Origin: Desulfovibrio sp.
GTDB lineage: Bacteria; Desulfobacterota; Desulfovibrionia; Desulfovibrionales; Desulfovibrionaceae
DNA length: 44,789 bases
Assembly: GCA_024692205.1 (NCBI GenBank)
Contig: JAILMX010000152.1
Coordinates: 1 to 44,789, forward strand
Direction: 5' to 3'
The position numbers and the translations under genes were made by a program. Below the pieces are notes generated by a model. It saw only the letters and a program-made list of their open reading frames with translations. It made no database searches and was not told the DNA's origin. This document shows, piece after piece, positions 7,694-17,737 of the stretch. Position 1 is the first letter of the stretch; every line of letters starts with the position of its first letter.

Positions 7694-9541
7694 ATGGACA
7701 AATCACGCGCGACAACCGTATTTCGTCAGATCTACCGCCAGCTCGACGCCCCTCTGCAGCGCAGGTGCTGGCGCGTTCTCGCTCTTTCAGGCAGCGTCAG
7801 TCTCGTCGAACTCGCCATCACGGCGGCCCTCTCCCTGCTCGGCATAGCGCTTGCGGCGCCGCAGACGCTCGTCGAAGCGGAGGCAGTACACCGCATGATC
7901 GATTGGTGGCCTGCCCTTTCGCCAATCATCGAGGATCAGCGCACACTTCTCCTTTGGCTCATGATCACGCTGTGCCTCGCCCTTGCCCTGAAATCGCTTT
8001 CTCTTGCTTACCTCACATGGCGACAGGCGGCTTTCTCGCAAAACGTCGGGGTGTTCTTCAGCGTCCGCTACTACGGCCTGCTCTTGCGGGCTCCCTATCT
8101 GTGGCACGTTCGCCAAGACATGACCATGTTGCAGACCCGCCTCACATGGGCCCGCTTCAGCGCGGATTTTCTGCTGGCCGCCCTTCAGGCAATGGGGCAA
8201 ATGCTCGTGGCCTGCGTGTTGATCGGCGTCGTCGCCGCAACCACCCCCTGGGCCGCGCTCTTCGTCTGCGTTTGTACAGGCATCAGTGCCTCCGTGACCT
8301 ATATGCTCGCCCAGCGCAAAGTCCATGAACTGAACGAAGCCTCAATGGAGACCGAGGCCGGCGCGAACCGCGTCGCCTATCCATCGCTTGCCGGCATACG
8401 CGAAGTCAAGATCTATGGACAAGAGAAGGCCTTCCTCAGGCAGTTCTCGATGCAGCGTCTTGGCTTCGCCAAGGTGCAGACCATGCTGCCCGTTGTCTAC
8501 CCCGCCCCGGCGTGGATACTTGACCTGACGGGCATGCTCATGCTGCTGGCGGCCCTGCTCGTCATGAGCAGCCGCGGGCTTTCCGTCGCCACCCTCACAG
8601 GACAGCTCACCCTGCTCGCAGCCGTCACATGGCGCCTTTTGCCGACGGTGAACGCCTTGGTGACAAGCCTTTTGCAAGTTCAGCAGCACATGGTCTATAC
8701 CGAGGACGCCGTCCGCTCCATCAAGACACTGGAGGACGAGCTCGCCGCCTCCCCCCTCGACGCCGCCCCCGATTCCGCCGCAGCAGCTCCGAAGCCCTGC
8801 GCCCTCAACGAAACTCTTGAGCTCAGGCAGGTTGCCTTCCGTTATCCCGACACGCCCGCCTCTCGCCCGGACGCCCTGCACGACATCAATGTACGCATCC
8901 CCCGTGGCTCAATGGTGGGCTTCATAGGCTCATCCGGCGCCGGAAAAAGCACGGTCGTGGGTCTTTTGACGGGCCTCCTCGCGCCGACGGCCGGGCAGTT
9001 GCTCGTGGATGGGGCACCACTCACCCCCGAACGCCGTGCTGGCTGGCTTAGGGCGATCGGGTACGTGCCGCAGACCCCCTTTCTGCTCAATGCATCAATC
9101 GCTGCGAACGTTGCATTCTCACACTGGGGGGAGGATGCCGACCGAGGGCGCATAGCCGATTGCTGCCGCATGGCCGCCATGGACTTTCTGGCGGATCTGC
9201 CGGAGGGGCTCGACACGGTCATAGGTGAACGGGGTGTACGCCTTTCGGGCGGGCAGGTACAGCGCATCGCCATTGCGAGGGCACTCTACGAACGCCCCCA
9301 GCTCATGCTTTTCGATGAGGCCACGAGCGCCCTTGACGGAGCCTCGGAACAGGCCATACAGGACACCATCGAATCCTTGGGCGGCAGCACTACCCTCGTG
9401 CTCGTCGCCCACAGGCTCAGCACGGTGAAGCATTGCGACAGGCTTTTCTGGCTCGGCAACGGCACGTTGCTCATGCAGGGTACACCGGACGAAGTGCTCC
9501 CGCGCTACGAAGCATTCCTCGCGGAGAAGAACCGCCACTGA
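7694..9541 (+). CDS. ABC exporter, fused permease and ATPase
   Basis: About 615 residues: a six-helix exporter domain (about 25-310) followed by an ATPase with Walker A GSSGAGKST, signature LSGGQVQRIAIARAL, Walker B LMLFDEATSALD and H-loop LVAHRLSTV. The type resembles MsbA/PglK-like exporters of lipids, lipid-linked glycans or peptides. There is no C39 peptidase domain. I chose the ATG at 7694 (MDKSRATT) because AGGGGG lies about 12 nt upstream. An in-frame ATG at 7655 has no RBS and adds 13 unconvincing residues. The gene diverges from a glycosyltransferase, so export of a lipid-linked sugar is a reasonable guess, but substrate and partner are unknown. A strong bidirectional terminator follows the stop. 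Confidence 0.9.
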   Translation: MDKSRATTVFRQIYRQLDAPLQRRCWRVLALSGSVSLVELAITAALSLLGIALAAPQTLVEAEAVHRMIDWWPALSPIIEDQRTLLLWLMITLCLALALKSLSLAYLTWRQAAFSQNVGVFFSVRYYGLLLRAPYLWHVRQDMTMLQTRLTWARFSADFLLAALQAMGQMLVACVLIGVVAATTPWAALFVCVCTGISASVTYMLAQRKVHELNEASMETEAGANRVAYPSLAGIREVKIYGQEKAFLRQFSMQRLGFAKVQTMLPVVYPAPAWILDLTGMLMLLAALLVMSSRGLSVATLTGQLTLLAAVTWRLLPTVNALVTSLLQVQQHMVYTEDAVRSIKTLEDELAASPLDAAPDSAAAAPKPCALNETLELRQVAFRYPDTPASRPDALHDINVRIPRGSMVGFIGSSGAGKSTVVGLLTGLLAPTAGQLLVDGAPLTPERRAGWLRAIGYVPQTPFLLNASIAANVAFSHWGEDADRGRIADCCRMAAMDFLADLPEGLDTVIGERGVRLSGGQVQRIAIARALYERPQLMLFDEATSALDGASEQAIQDTIESLGGSTTLVLVAHRLSTVKHCDRLFWLGNGTLLMQGTPDEVLPRYEAFLAEKNRH

Positions 9542-9548
9542 AATTTCA

Positions 9549-9579
9549 AAAAGCCCTCGGAGCGATTCCGAGGGCTTTT
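9549..9579. terminator. Bidirectional rho-independent terminator
   Basis: A perfect 13-bp stem (AAAAGCCCTCGGA with TCCGAGGGCTTTT) encloses the loop GCGAT. A-tract and T-tract flank it on both sides, so it works in both directions. It sits between the convergent ends of the ABC exporter (stop 9541) and the repeat protein (stop 9599). Confidence 0.93.
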
Positions 9580-9598
9580 CCGCCATAAAGGTAAAAAG

Positions 9599-10618
9599 CT
9601 AATCGACGTCCCGAATCTTGGTGAAAGACAACGAATTGCCGTTCGCGAAACGCATCTTCAGCGTCCTGCGTCTCCCATCAAGCGTGAGCTCATGCACGAG
9701 CGTCTTTCCGGCATCAGAACCCGTTCGCGGCATGAAGCGCACCCGCTTTCTGTCCAGGGGGAAATACGTCCCCTCTTCTATGACCGTGCCGTCCTTCTTG
9801 AATATGTAGTTTCCCCGCATCATGAGAAAAAGGATCTGGCTGCCGTTGCTCGCCAAGGCCCAACCGCCGTCGAAACGGCTCGTCTGCCGGGCCGTCGCGC
9901 TAGGATTGGGGTCGGGCTGCTCCCAGCTGCCATTGTTCTGCGGCCCGCCAACGCGAGTCAGCTGCGTCGCCGCGAACTGCATTTCATTTCCCTGCACGGT
10001 GAAAGGAAGGCACACGGGGGAACCGCCTTCCGCCGTGCAGCACACCTGACTGCCGTTCACCGAATAGACGCCGGCTTCAGCGAGCTGTCCGTTGACGGAC
10101 ATCTGATAATGCCCCTGCTGAAAAACAAAGGTTACCGCATTGCCGGCGGCATTTCTGCCGTTCCACACGCCCTCTATGCCGCCCTGTCCATAGCCGGGCT
10201 GAGACCAGCCGCCATTCTGTCCGTAATTCGCACCCGACTGGAGGCCACTGCGTCTGAACTGCGTGTTCTGCAATGTCATGACGCCATCCCGCAGGGAAAT
10301 GGGCAGATACTCCCGCGAGCCGTTGCCGTCGACCAGGCAAATCTGGTTTCCGGTGAGCGTATACAAAGCGGAGACGACGAGCCGCCCGTTTGAGAAGAGC
10401 TGGAACTGCCCGTTACGGAAGATAGCGGTCACGGCATCTCCCTGGGCCGTCCTCCCGCTCCATTCACCATCAAGCACGTTCTTCTGCGGCATCTGTTGCC
10501 GCCCCGATGCATTCCCTCCGAAAAGCTTAAAGAAATCAGCGTCGTCGGCGAAGCATGCTGTTGAAAAGGCAAGCACCATTGCGAGAGCTGCTCCGGGCAG
10601 AAAGCGGAAAAACTTCAT
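9599..10618 (-). CDS. Periplasmic protein with three tandem related domains, function unknown
   Basis: 339 residues starting at MKFFRFLPGAALAMVLAFST, a Sec signal peptide with probable cleavage after CFA (about residue 24). The start is fixed by AAGGAG 7 nt before the ATG at 10618; the open frame continues 47 codons upstream without signal-like sequence. The mature protein holds three related beta-rich units: about 49-123 (LDGEWSGRTAQGDAVT), 148-223 (IEGVWNGRNAAGNAVT) and 249-339 (FDGGWALASNGSQ). Each begins with G-x-W and continues F-x-x-G-x-(F/Y)-x-(M/L/F)...G. The pattern resembles small lipocalin-like or META-like beta-barrel units, but I do not recognise the family. Linkers are Gly/Gln/Pro/Asn-rich. 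The first two units carry an extra Cys. It is monocistronic. Confidence 0.85.
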   Translation of the reverse strand: MKFFRFLPGAALAMVLAFSTACFADDADFFKLFGGNASGRQQMPQKNVLDGEWSGRTAQGDAVTAIFRNGQFQLFSNGRLVVSALYTLTGNQICLVDGNGSREYLPISLRDGVMTLQNTQFRRSGLQSGANYGQNGGWSQPGYGQGGIEGVWNGRNAAGNAVTFVFQQGHYQMSVNGQLAEAGVYSVNGSQVCCTAEGGSPVCLPFTVQGNEMQFAATQLTRVGGPQNNGSWEQPDPNPSATARQTSRFDGGWALASNGSQILFLMMRGNYIFKKDGTVIEEGTYFPLDRKRVRFMPRTGSDAGKTLVHELTLDGRRRTLKMRFANGNSLSFTKIRDVD

Positions 10619-10625
10619 GCGAATC

Positions 10626-10638
10626 TCCTTGTGCAGGA
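10626..10638 (-). promoter_or_regulatory. Second copy of the 13-nt SD-overlapping inverted element
   Basis: The minus-strand leader contains TCCTGCACAAGGA, identical to the element at 6271-6283. The terminal AGGA again belongs to the Shine-Dalgarno (AAGGAG) of the downstream gene. TCCT and AGGA can pair around GCACA. Confidence 0.4.
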
Positions 10639-10862
10639 TAGGTTGGATGAACGATGGATGAAACATAGCACGCATCCTCTTACTTCGGGAGAGGGGAAAA
10701 GCCCCCTCCGCCGAAAATATTCTCTTTTCCAGATAGCAGCCCCCTTCCCCGCAGCGCATATCCCGCCGTTGTACCCTGAGCGAAAATCGCGTATGTTTGG
10801 ACGGTTCGTAAGGGGCGTTTCCTTCGGAAGTCAGGCGCCCTCAAAAGCATAAAGGAGCGATC

Positions 10863-12200
10863 ATGCCTTCGCACAGAAAAAACTCCCTTCTCTGCCTTAC
10901 CCTAGTTTTCCTCATGCTTTCCGCCTGCGCGGGCGGCAAGCATCACATATCAGCCACGCCCCCCCAGCAATCAGGCCCTATAGCCGACCTTCGCACTTTT
11001 CCTCAGGATCTGAATGTCTACGCGCGTTCCGTCGGCCAGAGCAAGCGCCTTCTTTCCGCAGACGAACAGGCGCAGTCGCAACAGCGTTTTCTCAGCAAGT
11101 TCTTCGGCCCATGGGCCATGTCGCGCAGCACGGTCCGCAAATCCGAGGTCAGCGGTATACTCCGCAAAGCCCGCGGCTACAAGCACGGCGATGTCCGCTG
11201 GACGCAAGCGGAATGGGACGCCATCGCGGCGAACGCGAACATGAAGGACTTCCCGTGTCTGGCAAGACCTGCCATAACCGTGCGCAACACGGATCTACGA
11301 GAGATCCCCACGCATGAGACCCGCTTCACCAAACCGGTTTACAATGCCCATGAATACCCCTTCGACGAATTCCAGTATTCCCTTCTGCCCATCGGCACAC
11401 CTCTTTTCGTGACGCATGTGTCGAACGATCGCCGCTGGATCTTCGTCGAATGCCCCGTCGCGGCCGGTTGGGTGGACGCCAATGATGTTGCCCCGGCAGA
11501 TGAATCCTTCAGGCAGCAGTGGCGCACCGGCCAGTACGCGGCCCTCGTGCGAGACAAAGTTTCCCTCGGAAACACCCATGCCGGCATAGGCACGGTGCTT
11601 CCGCTGGCCGGTTCAAGCGGTTCCTCGCTTTCCGTCCTCTGCCCCGTGGCTGGCCCGGACGGTATGGCGCGTGTTCAATCGGTGGCGCTTACGAAGGACG
11701 ATGCCGCCCCCATGCCCCTGCCGCTCACGCCCGGCAACGTCGCACGGCTCGGCAACCACATCATGGGCACGCCTTACGGCTGGGGCGGGATGTTCGGCAA
11801 CCGCGACTGCTCCGCGCTCACGCGCGACCTGCTGGCTCCCTTCGGTATATGGCTGCCACGCAATTCCCGCGCGCAGGCTGCAATCGGCATCGTACAGCCG
11901 CTTGACGGCATGAACGCCGAAGAAAAAGAAAGAGTCATTCTTTCACAGGGCACCCCATTTCTCAGCCTCCTCGGCATACGCGGTCACATCATGCTCTATA
12001 TCGGCAAGTACAAGGGGCGCGCGGCGATCTTCCACGACCTGTGGGGGGTGCGGGTGATAGACGGCGCAAATGACAACGCCCGCTGCGTCGTGGGCAAGGC
12101 TGTCGTCACGTCGATAACGCCCGGCATTGAGCTGCCGAATCTGTACAGGACGAAGACCTTCGTTGACCACCTACGAACCCTTTCGACGCCACGGCCGTGA
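10863..12200 (+). CDS. SH3-domain NlpC/P60 (C40) peptidase lipoprotein
   Basis: A 445-residue lipoprotein that should cleave peptidoglycan stem peptides in the periplasm. The signal peptide ends in a lipobox, LSAC, with Cys22. An N-terminal NlpC/P60-associated segment (about 45-150) is followed by an SH3-type region (about 150-280). The catalytic domain begins near 295 (MGTPYGWGGMFGNRDCSALT). The triad is Cys316 (in NRDCSA), His375 (RGHIMLYIG) and His391 (IFHDLWG). Layout and length match the YkfC-like SH3b1/NlpC_P60 enzymes of Desulfovibrio. The RBS AAGGAG precedes the ATG by 6 nt. The stop overlaps the GTG start of the next gene by 4 nt (GTGA), so the two are translationally coupled. Confidence 0.93.
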   Translation: MPSHRKNSLLCLTLVFLMLSACAGGKHHISATPPQQSGPIADLRTFPQDLNVYARSVGQSKRLLSADEQAQSQQRFLSKFFGPWAMSRSTVRKSEVSGILRKARGYKHGDVRWTQAEWDAIAANANMKDFPCLARPAITVRNTDLREIPTHETRFTKPVYNAHEYPFDEFQYSLLPIGTPLFVTHVSNDRRWIFVECPVAAGWVDANDVAPADESFRQQWRTGQYAALVRDKVSLGNTHAGIGTVLPLAGSSGSSLSVLCPVAGPDGMARVQSVALTKDDAAPMPLPLTPGNVARLGNHIMGTPYGWGGMFGNRDCSALTRDLLAPFGIWLPRNSRAQAAIGIVQPLDGMNAEEKERVILSQGTPFLSLLGIRGHIMLYIGKYKGRAAIFHDLWGVRVIDGANDNARCVVGKAVVTSITPGIELPNLYRTKTFVDHLRTLSTPRP

Positions 12201-13777
12201 GCGAAACGGCTCTCACCGTAGGCGAAGCGGCCCGCGGGAAACGGCTTGACCGTTTCTTGGCTGGAGAAATGCCAAATTTCTCTCGCGCAGCCCTGCAAAG
12301 GGCTGTCGCAGAAGGGCGATGCGCTGTTGACGGCTGCATCGTCACAAAGCCGGACAGACGCTTGAAGACGGGCCAATGCGTTCGCCTCAGCCTGCCCGAA
12401 CGGGGAAGCGCCCTGCAGCCCGAAGAAGGGAATATCGACATCCTCTGGAAGGACGACAATCTGATTGTCTGCAACAAACCTGCCGGCCTGACCGTGCATC
12501 CCTGCCCCTCATGCCCGGAGAACACGCTCGTGCAGCGTCTGATCTCCCGCTTTCCCCAGATCGGCCGCATGGATGGCTTGCGCCCCGGCGTCGTGCACAG
12601 GCTGGACAAGGACACGAGCGGGATACTCCTCCTAGCCCTCACCGAACCAGTACGGCTAGCATTGAGCGAGGCTTTCGCGCGGCGCACGGTGCACAAGGAA
12701 TACCTCGCCCTCGTCCATGGGGAGGCCTCCGAAACGGGCGAGTGCCGAGAGCCCATAGGCCGTCATCCAGAAATCAAGGTCAAAATGGCCGTCGTGCCGG
12801 AAAAATGCGGCGGCAAGCCGGCGCATACGCAATGGCAGCGCCTTTGGCTCGCCCCCGACAAAAACACCTCTCTGCTCGCCGTGCGCATCCATTCGGGCCG
12901 CACCCATCAGATACGCGTGCATCTCTCCTATCTGGGCCATCCACTTCTTGGCGACAAGACCTATGCGCCCCAAGCCGTCCGCAACCTGGCCACGAGACAG
13001 ATGCTCCATGCTCATCGCATCGCCTTTGTGCACCCCACGACGGGCGAGCGTCTGGCTTTTTCCTGCCCGCCACCGACGGACATGCTGGCGGCGGCCATGC
13101 GCGCCGGCTGCTGCATGTGCCGCCTTGTCCTCACCGGATGCCCCGGATGCGGCAAGTCGACCGTCGCGGCAATACTAGCAAGGCGGGGGCTGCCCGTCTT
13201 CAGCGCTGACAAGGAGGTACAGCGCCTCTATGCGGCGAAAGGCCCCCTCGTCCAATGGGCCGTCGTTCGCTTCGGCGACATTGTGCTCGCAAGGGACGGC
13301 AGCATCGACAAAGAAGCCCTCTTCGCCGCCATGCAGACAGACGCGCTTCTCAAGGCTGACCTTGAAGAGACCGTCCATGCTCTCGTGCATGACGCATTGG
13401 AGAATTTTTGGAAAGCGCATGAAGAGGCAGGCGCGGCCATCGCCTGCGCCGAAGTGCCGCTCTGGTTCGAATGCGGCTGGCACAGACAAAAGGCTCATAA
13501 TACGATGACGGCCGTCGTGTCATGCCCTGCTGCCAAGCGAAGATCCCGCCTTGAAAACAGCCGTGGATGGCACCCGGAAAAAATCGCCGTCATCGAGAGC
13601 TGGCAATGGCCCGAGGAAAAGAAAAGCACAGCCGCCGATCTCATCATCGACAACGGTGCCTCCCTTGAGCAGCTTGAACGGGAAACAGAACTCGCCCTCA
13701 CGCGCCTCGACGCCCGTCTGCACGAGGAGGAAACATCCCGCAGGCGCGAGCTCAAACGCTGCATGGGAATGGACTGA
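12197..13777 (+). CDS. coaE: Fusion of RluA-family pseudouridine synthase and dephospho-CoA kinase
   Basis: A 526-residue two-enzyme protein read from a GTG start inside GTGA. Residues about 15-65 are an S4 RNA-binding domain (KRLDRFLAGEMPNFSRAALQ). Residues 85-300 are the RluA/RluD synthase with the catalytic motif HRLDKDTSG (Asp137) and GRTHQIRVHLSYLGHPLLGD. From about 309 the sequence becomes CoaE, with P-loop GCPGCGKST (314-322), SADKEVQRLY for the acceptor site, and a lid/CoA region. CoaE phosphorylates dephospho-CoA in the last step of CoA synthesis; the synthase isomerises uridine in rRNA or tRNA. The frame is continuous with no start signal between domains, so this is a true fusion. 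From memory it also occurs in other Desulfovibrionaceae. The P-loop carries two Cys. A charged tail of about 35 residues ends the protein. Confidence 0.92.
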   Translation: MSETALTVGEAARGKRLDRFLAGEMPNFSRAALQRAVAEGRCAVDGCIVTKPDRRLKTGQCVRLSLPERGSALQPEEGNIDILWKDDNLIVCNKPAGLTVHPCPSCPENTLVQRLISRFPQIGRMDGLRPGVVHRLDKDTSGILLLALTEPVRLALSEAFARRTVHKEYLALVHGEASETGECREPIGRHPEIKVKMAVVPEKCGGKPAHTQWQRLWLAPDKNTSLLAVRIHSGRTHQIRVHLSYLGHPLLGDKTYAPQAVRNLATRQMLHAHRIAFVHPTTGERLAFSCPPPTDMLAAAMRAGCCMCRLVLTGCPGCGKSTVAAILARRGLPVFSADKEVQRLYAAKGPLVQWAVVRFGDIVLARDGSIDKEALFAAMQTDALLKADLEETVHALVHDALENFWKAHEEAGAAIACAEVPLWFECGWHRQKAHNTMTAVVSCPAAKRRSRLENSRGWHPEKIAVIESWQWPEEKKSTAADLIIDNGASLEQLERETELALTRLDARLHEEETSRRRELKRCMGMD

Positions 13778-13790
13778 ACAGCCCCTTTTC

Positions 13791-14582
13791 TCAGATTACG
13801 TCAAGCATGCCGTACAGCTTGCCGGGCTTGCGGCCTGCCATCCATGCCGCAGCGCGCAGAGCCCCGCGCGCGAAATTCTCGCGCGAATGGGCCTGATGGC
13901 TAACCTCTATCCGTTCACCGGGACCGAGCAGGTAGACAGTGTGCACCCCCACCACATCACCGCCGCGGATGGCCTGTATGCCGATCTGCTCATGCGGACG
14001 CTCACCGATAATCCCATCACGGCCAGAACAGCGCACAGCATCGGCATCCCACCCGCGGGCTTCCGCGAGGCATTTGCCAAGGGTCAAAGCCGTTCCGCTG
14101 GGGGCGTCTTTCTTGTGTTTGTGGTGGATCTCGACCATCTCCATGTCGTAATCTGGGCCAAGGGCCTTGGCAAGTTCGGGCAATATGCGGCGAAGCACGC
14201 TTATGCCAATACTCATGTTGGTCGACCAGAACAGCGGCGATTTTTTGGCAAGTTCGGCCAGTTCATTCTTCTGCTCCGCATCAAAGCCGGTCGTGCCGAT
14301 GAAGAGAGGGCGGCCAGCTACCGCGGCTGCGCGAGCGCTCTGCAAGCTCGCGGCCGGGGCCGTGAAATCTATGAAGACGCTTTCCGCGGGAACCTTCGGC
14401 AAGATCTCGTCGATGGAGGTGCTGACGGGGCAGACATCGAAACGAGCCTTCAGTTCCTCCCGTGCACTCTCCCGATCAATGACGCCCGTGAGGGCGAAAT
14501 CCTCGTCTTCCTGCGCGAGAGAAGTGATCATCCTGCCCATTCGTCCGTTCGCGCCGATCATGACGACAGAGGTTACGCTCAT
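13791..14582 (-). CDS. dapB: 4-hydroxy-tetrahydrodipicolinate reductase
   Basis: A 263-residue enzyme that reduces hydroxy-tetrahydrodipicolinate with NAD(P)H on the way to diaminopimelate and lysine. It has the N-terminal dinucleotide motif GANGRMGRM, the GTTGF loop, and the family signature HHKHKKDAPSGTA holding the catalytic His pair and Lys. Length is normal. It starts 16 nt after the ligA stop with GGGAG 6 nt before the ATG, so ligA and dapB form one transcription unit. It ends 13 bp from the convergent fusion gene, with no terminator between. lysA in the same window (32812) completes the last step of the pathway. Confidence 0.97.
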   Translation of the reverse strand: MSVTSVVMIGANGRMGRMITSLAQEDEDFALTGVIDRESAREELKARFDVCPVSTSIDEILPKVPAESVFIDFTAPAASLQSARAAAVAGRPLFIGTTGFDAEQKNELAELAKKSPLFWSTNMSIGISVLRRILPELAKALGPDYDMEMVEIHHKHKKDAPSGTALTLGKCLAEARGWDADAVRCSGRDGIIGERPHEQIGIQAIRGGDVVGVHTVYLLGPGERIEVSHQAHSRENFARGALRAAAWMAGRKPGKLYGMLDVI

Positions 14583-14598
14583 AGCATGCTCCCATACG

Positions 14599-16857
<2,259 letters not shown>

Positions 16858-17703
16858 CTACTTCATGGCCTCAAGTATCTTCTGAGCCGAAACATCGGTC
16901 AGCACCTTGCCGTCCACGATGACGGCGGGCAGCTGCTTCACCCCGAAGTACCGGCACAACTGCACCGTCTGGTACATGTTGACGTTGCCCGCCTCGTAGC
17001 AATAGCGTGAAAGGGCGAGCTCGTTCTCCGTCACGGGCGGCGTGACCTGCGTCATATAGGAATAGATCATGGGGTAGTCGCTGCTCGTGGCCGTGGCGTC
17101 GTACTCGTTGTCAAAGCGCTTTGTAACGCCATGGCTCCTCTGCTGGGCCTTGATGGCGTTCCAGCGGGCGAGGGAATGCCCTATCCAGCGCATAGCCTGG
17201 CCTGGCCGCGAATACGAAAGCCACACGCCGAAGCCCAGAAGGTCGGTGCCGTAGGTCTCGCTACTATTGCCGAAAAGCACGATCTTGCCGTTCGCGGCCG
17301 GGATGGAGCGCGAGGCTTCGGCCACGGTGTTCCAAACCTTTTCACTTCTGGGATTGGCGTAGTCGAGCAAAACGAGGACCTCGTGCGGGGCAGTGCGGCC
17401 GCCGTGCACCACGGGGTACATTTCCTCCCGCCAATGCTTGCGATAGGCGGCCTCCCCCTCCAGGCTCTGTGCCCTGCCGCCGAGCGAGCTCAGCATCTTC
17501 GAGCCCTCGGCCGAAAGCTTGCGGGTATTCGGGAGCTTGTTGCGCATATAAGGGTTGAAGGCGTTCGCTCCGGACGCGGAGGGCGCATCACTTGACACGA
17601 CGGGGGAGGGCAGCCCCCCCTGTGACACACCGCTCGACTGAGCGGCGCCGCAACCGGTTAGCAGAAAGGCGAGACAGGCCCCGTAAATCCATGAATTTCG
17701 CAT
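16858..17703 (-). CDS. Lipoprotein with thioredoxin-like fold lacking CxxC
   Basis: 281 residues. I start at MRNSWIYGACLAFLLTGCG because AAGGGGA stands 6 nt before this ATG (17703) and a lipobox (LLTGC, Cys18) follows. A Ser/Pro/Gly-rich linker covers 20-60. The C-terminal part from about 110 looks like a DsbA/DsbG-type thioredoxin fold: strand VLVLLDYANPRSEKVWNTV, a long helical insert, and KQLPAVIVDGK with the cis-proline. Where DsbA has CxxC this protein has NPRSE, so it cannot be a normal disulfide oxidoreductase. Two Cys remain near the end (RYCYEAG, QLCRYFG) and may form a structural bond. It could bind or chaperone a partner. The stop of cbiK lies 34 bp upstream of this start on the same strand, so the two may be cotranscribed. 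Confidence 0.75.
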   Translation of the reverse strand: MRNSWIYGACLAFLLTGCGAAQSSGVSQGGLPSPVVSSDAPSASGANAFNPYMRNKLPNTRKLSAEGSKMLSSLGGRAQSLEGEAAYRKHWREEMYPVVHGGRTAPHEVLVLLDYANPRSEKVWNTVAEASRSIPAANGKIVLFGNSSETYGTDLLGFGVWLSYSRPGQAMRWIGHSLARWNAIKAQQRSHGVTKRFDNEYDATATSSDYPMIYSYMTQVTPPVTENELALSRYCYEAGNVNMYQTVQLCRYFGVKQLPAVIVDGKVLTDVSAQKILEAMK

Positions 17704-17737
17704 AGCATTCCCCTTTATGTTTTTGGTGTGAAGTTGC

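Noticed and set aside
10812..10840. Structured leader before the NlpC/P60 gene (GGGGCG/CGCCCT with inner TTCC/GGAA) as a riboswitch
   Set aside because: Small nested hairpin only; no match to any riboswitch consensus that I recognise.
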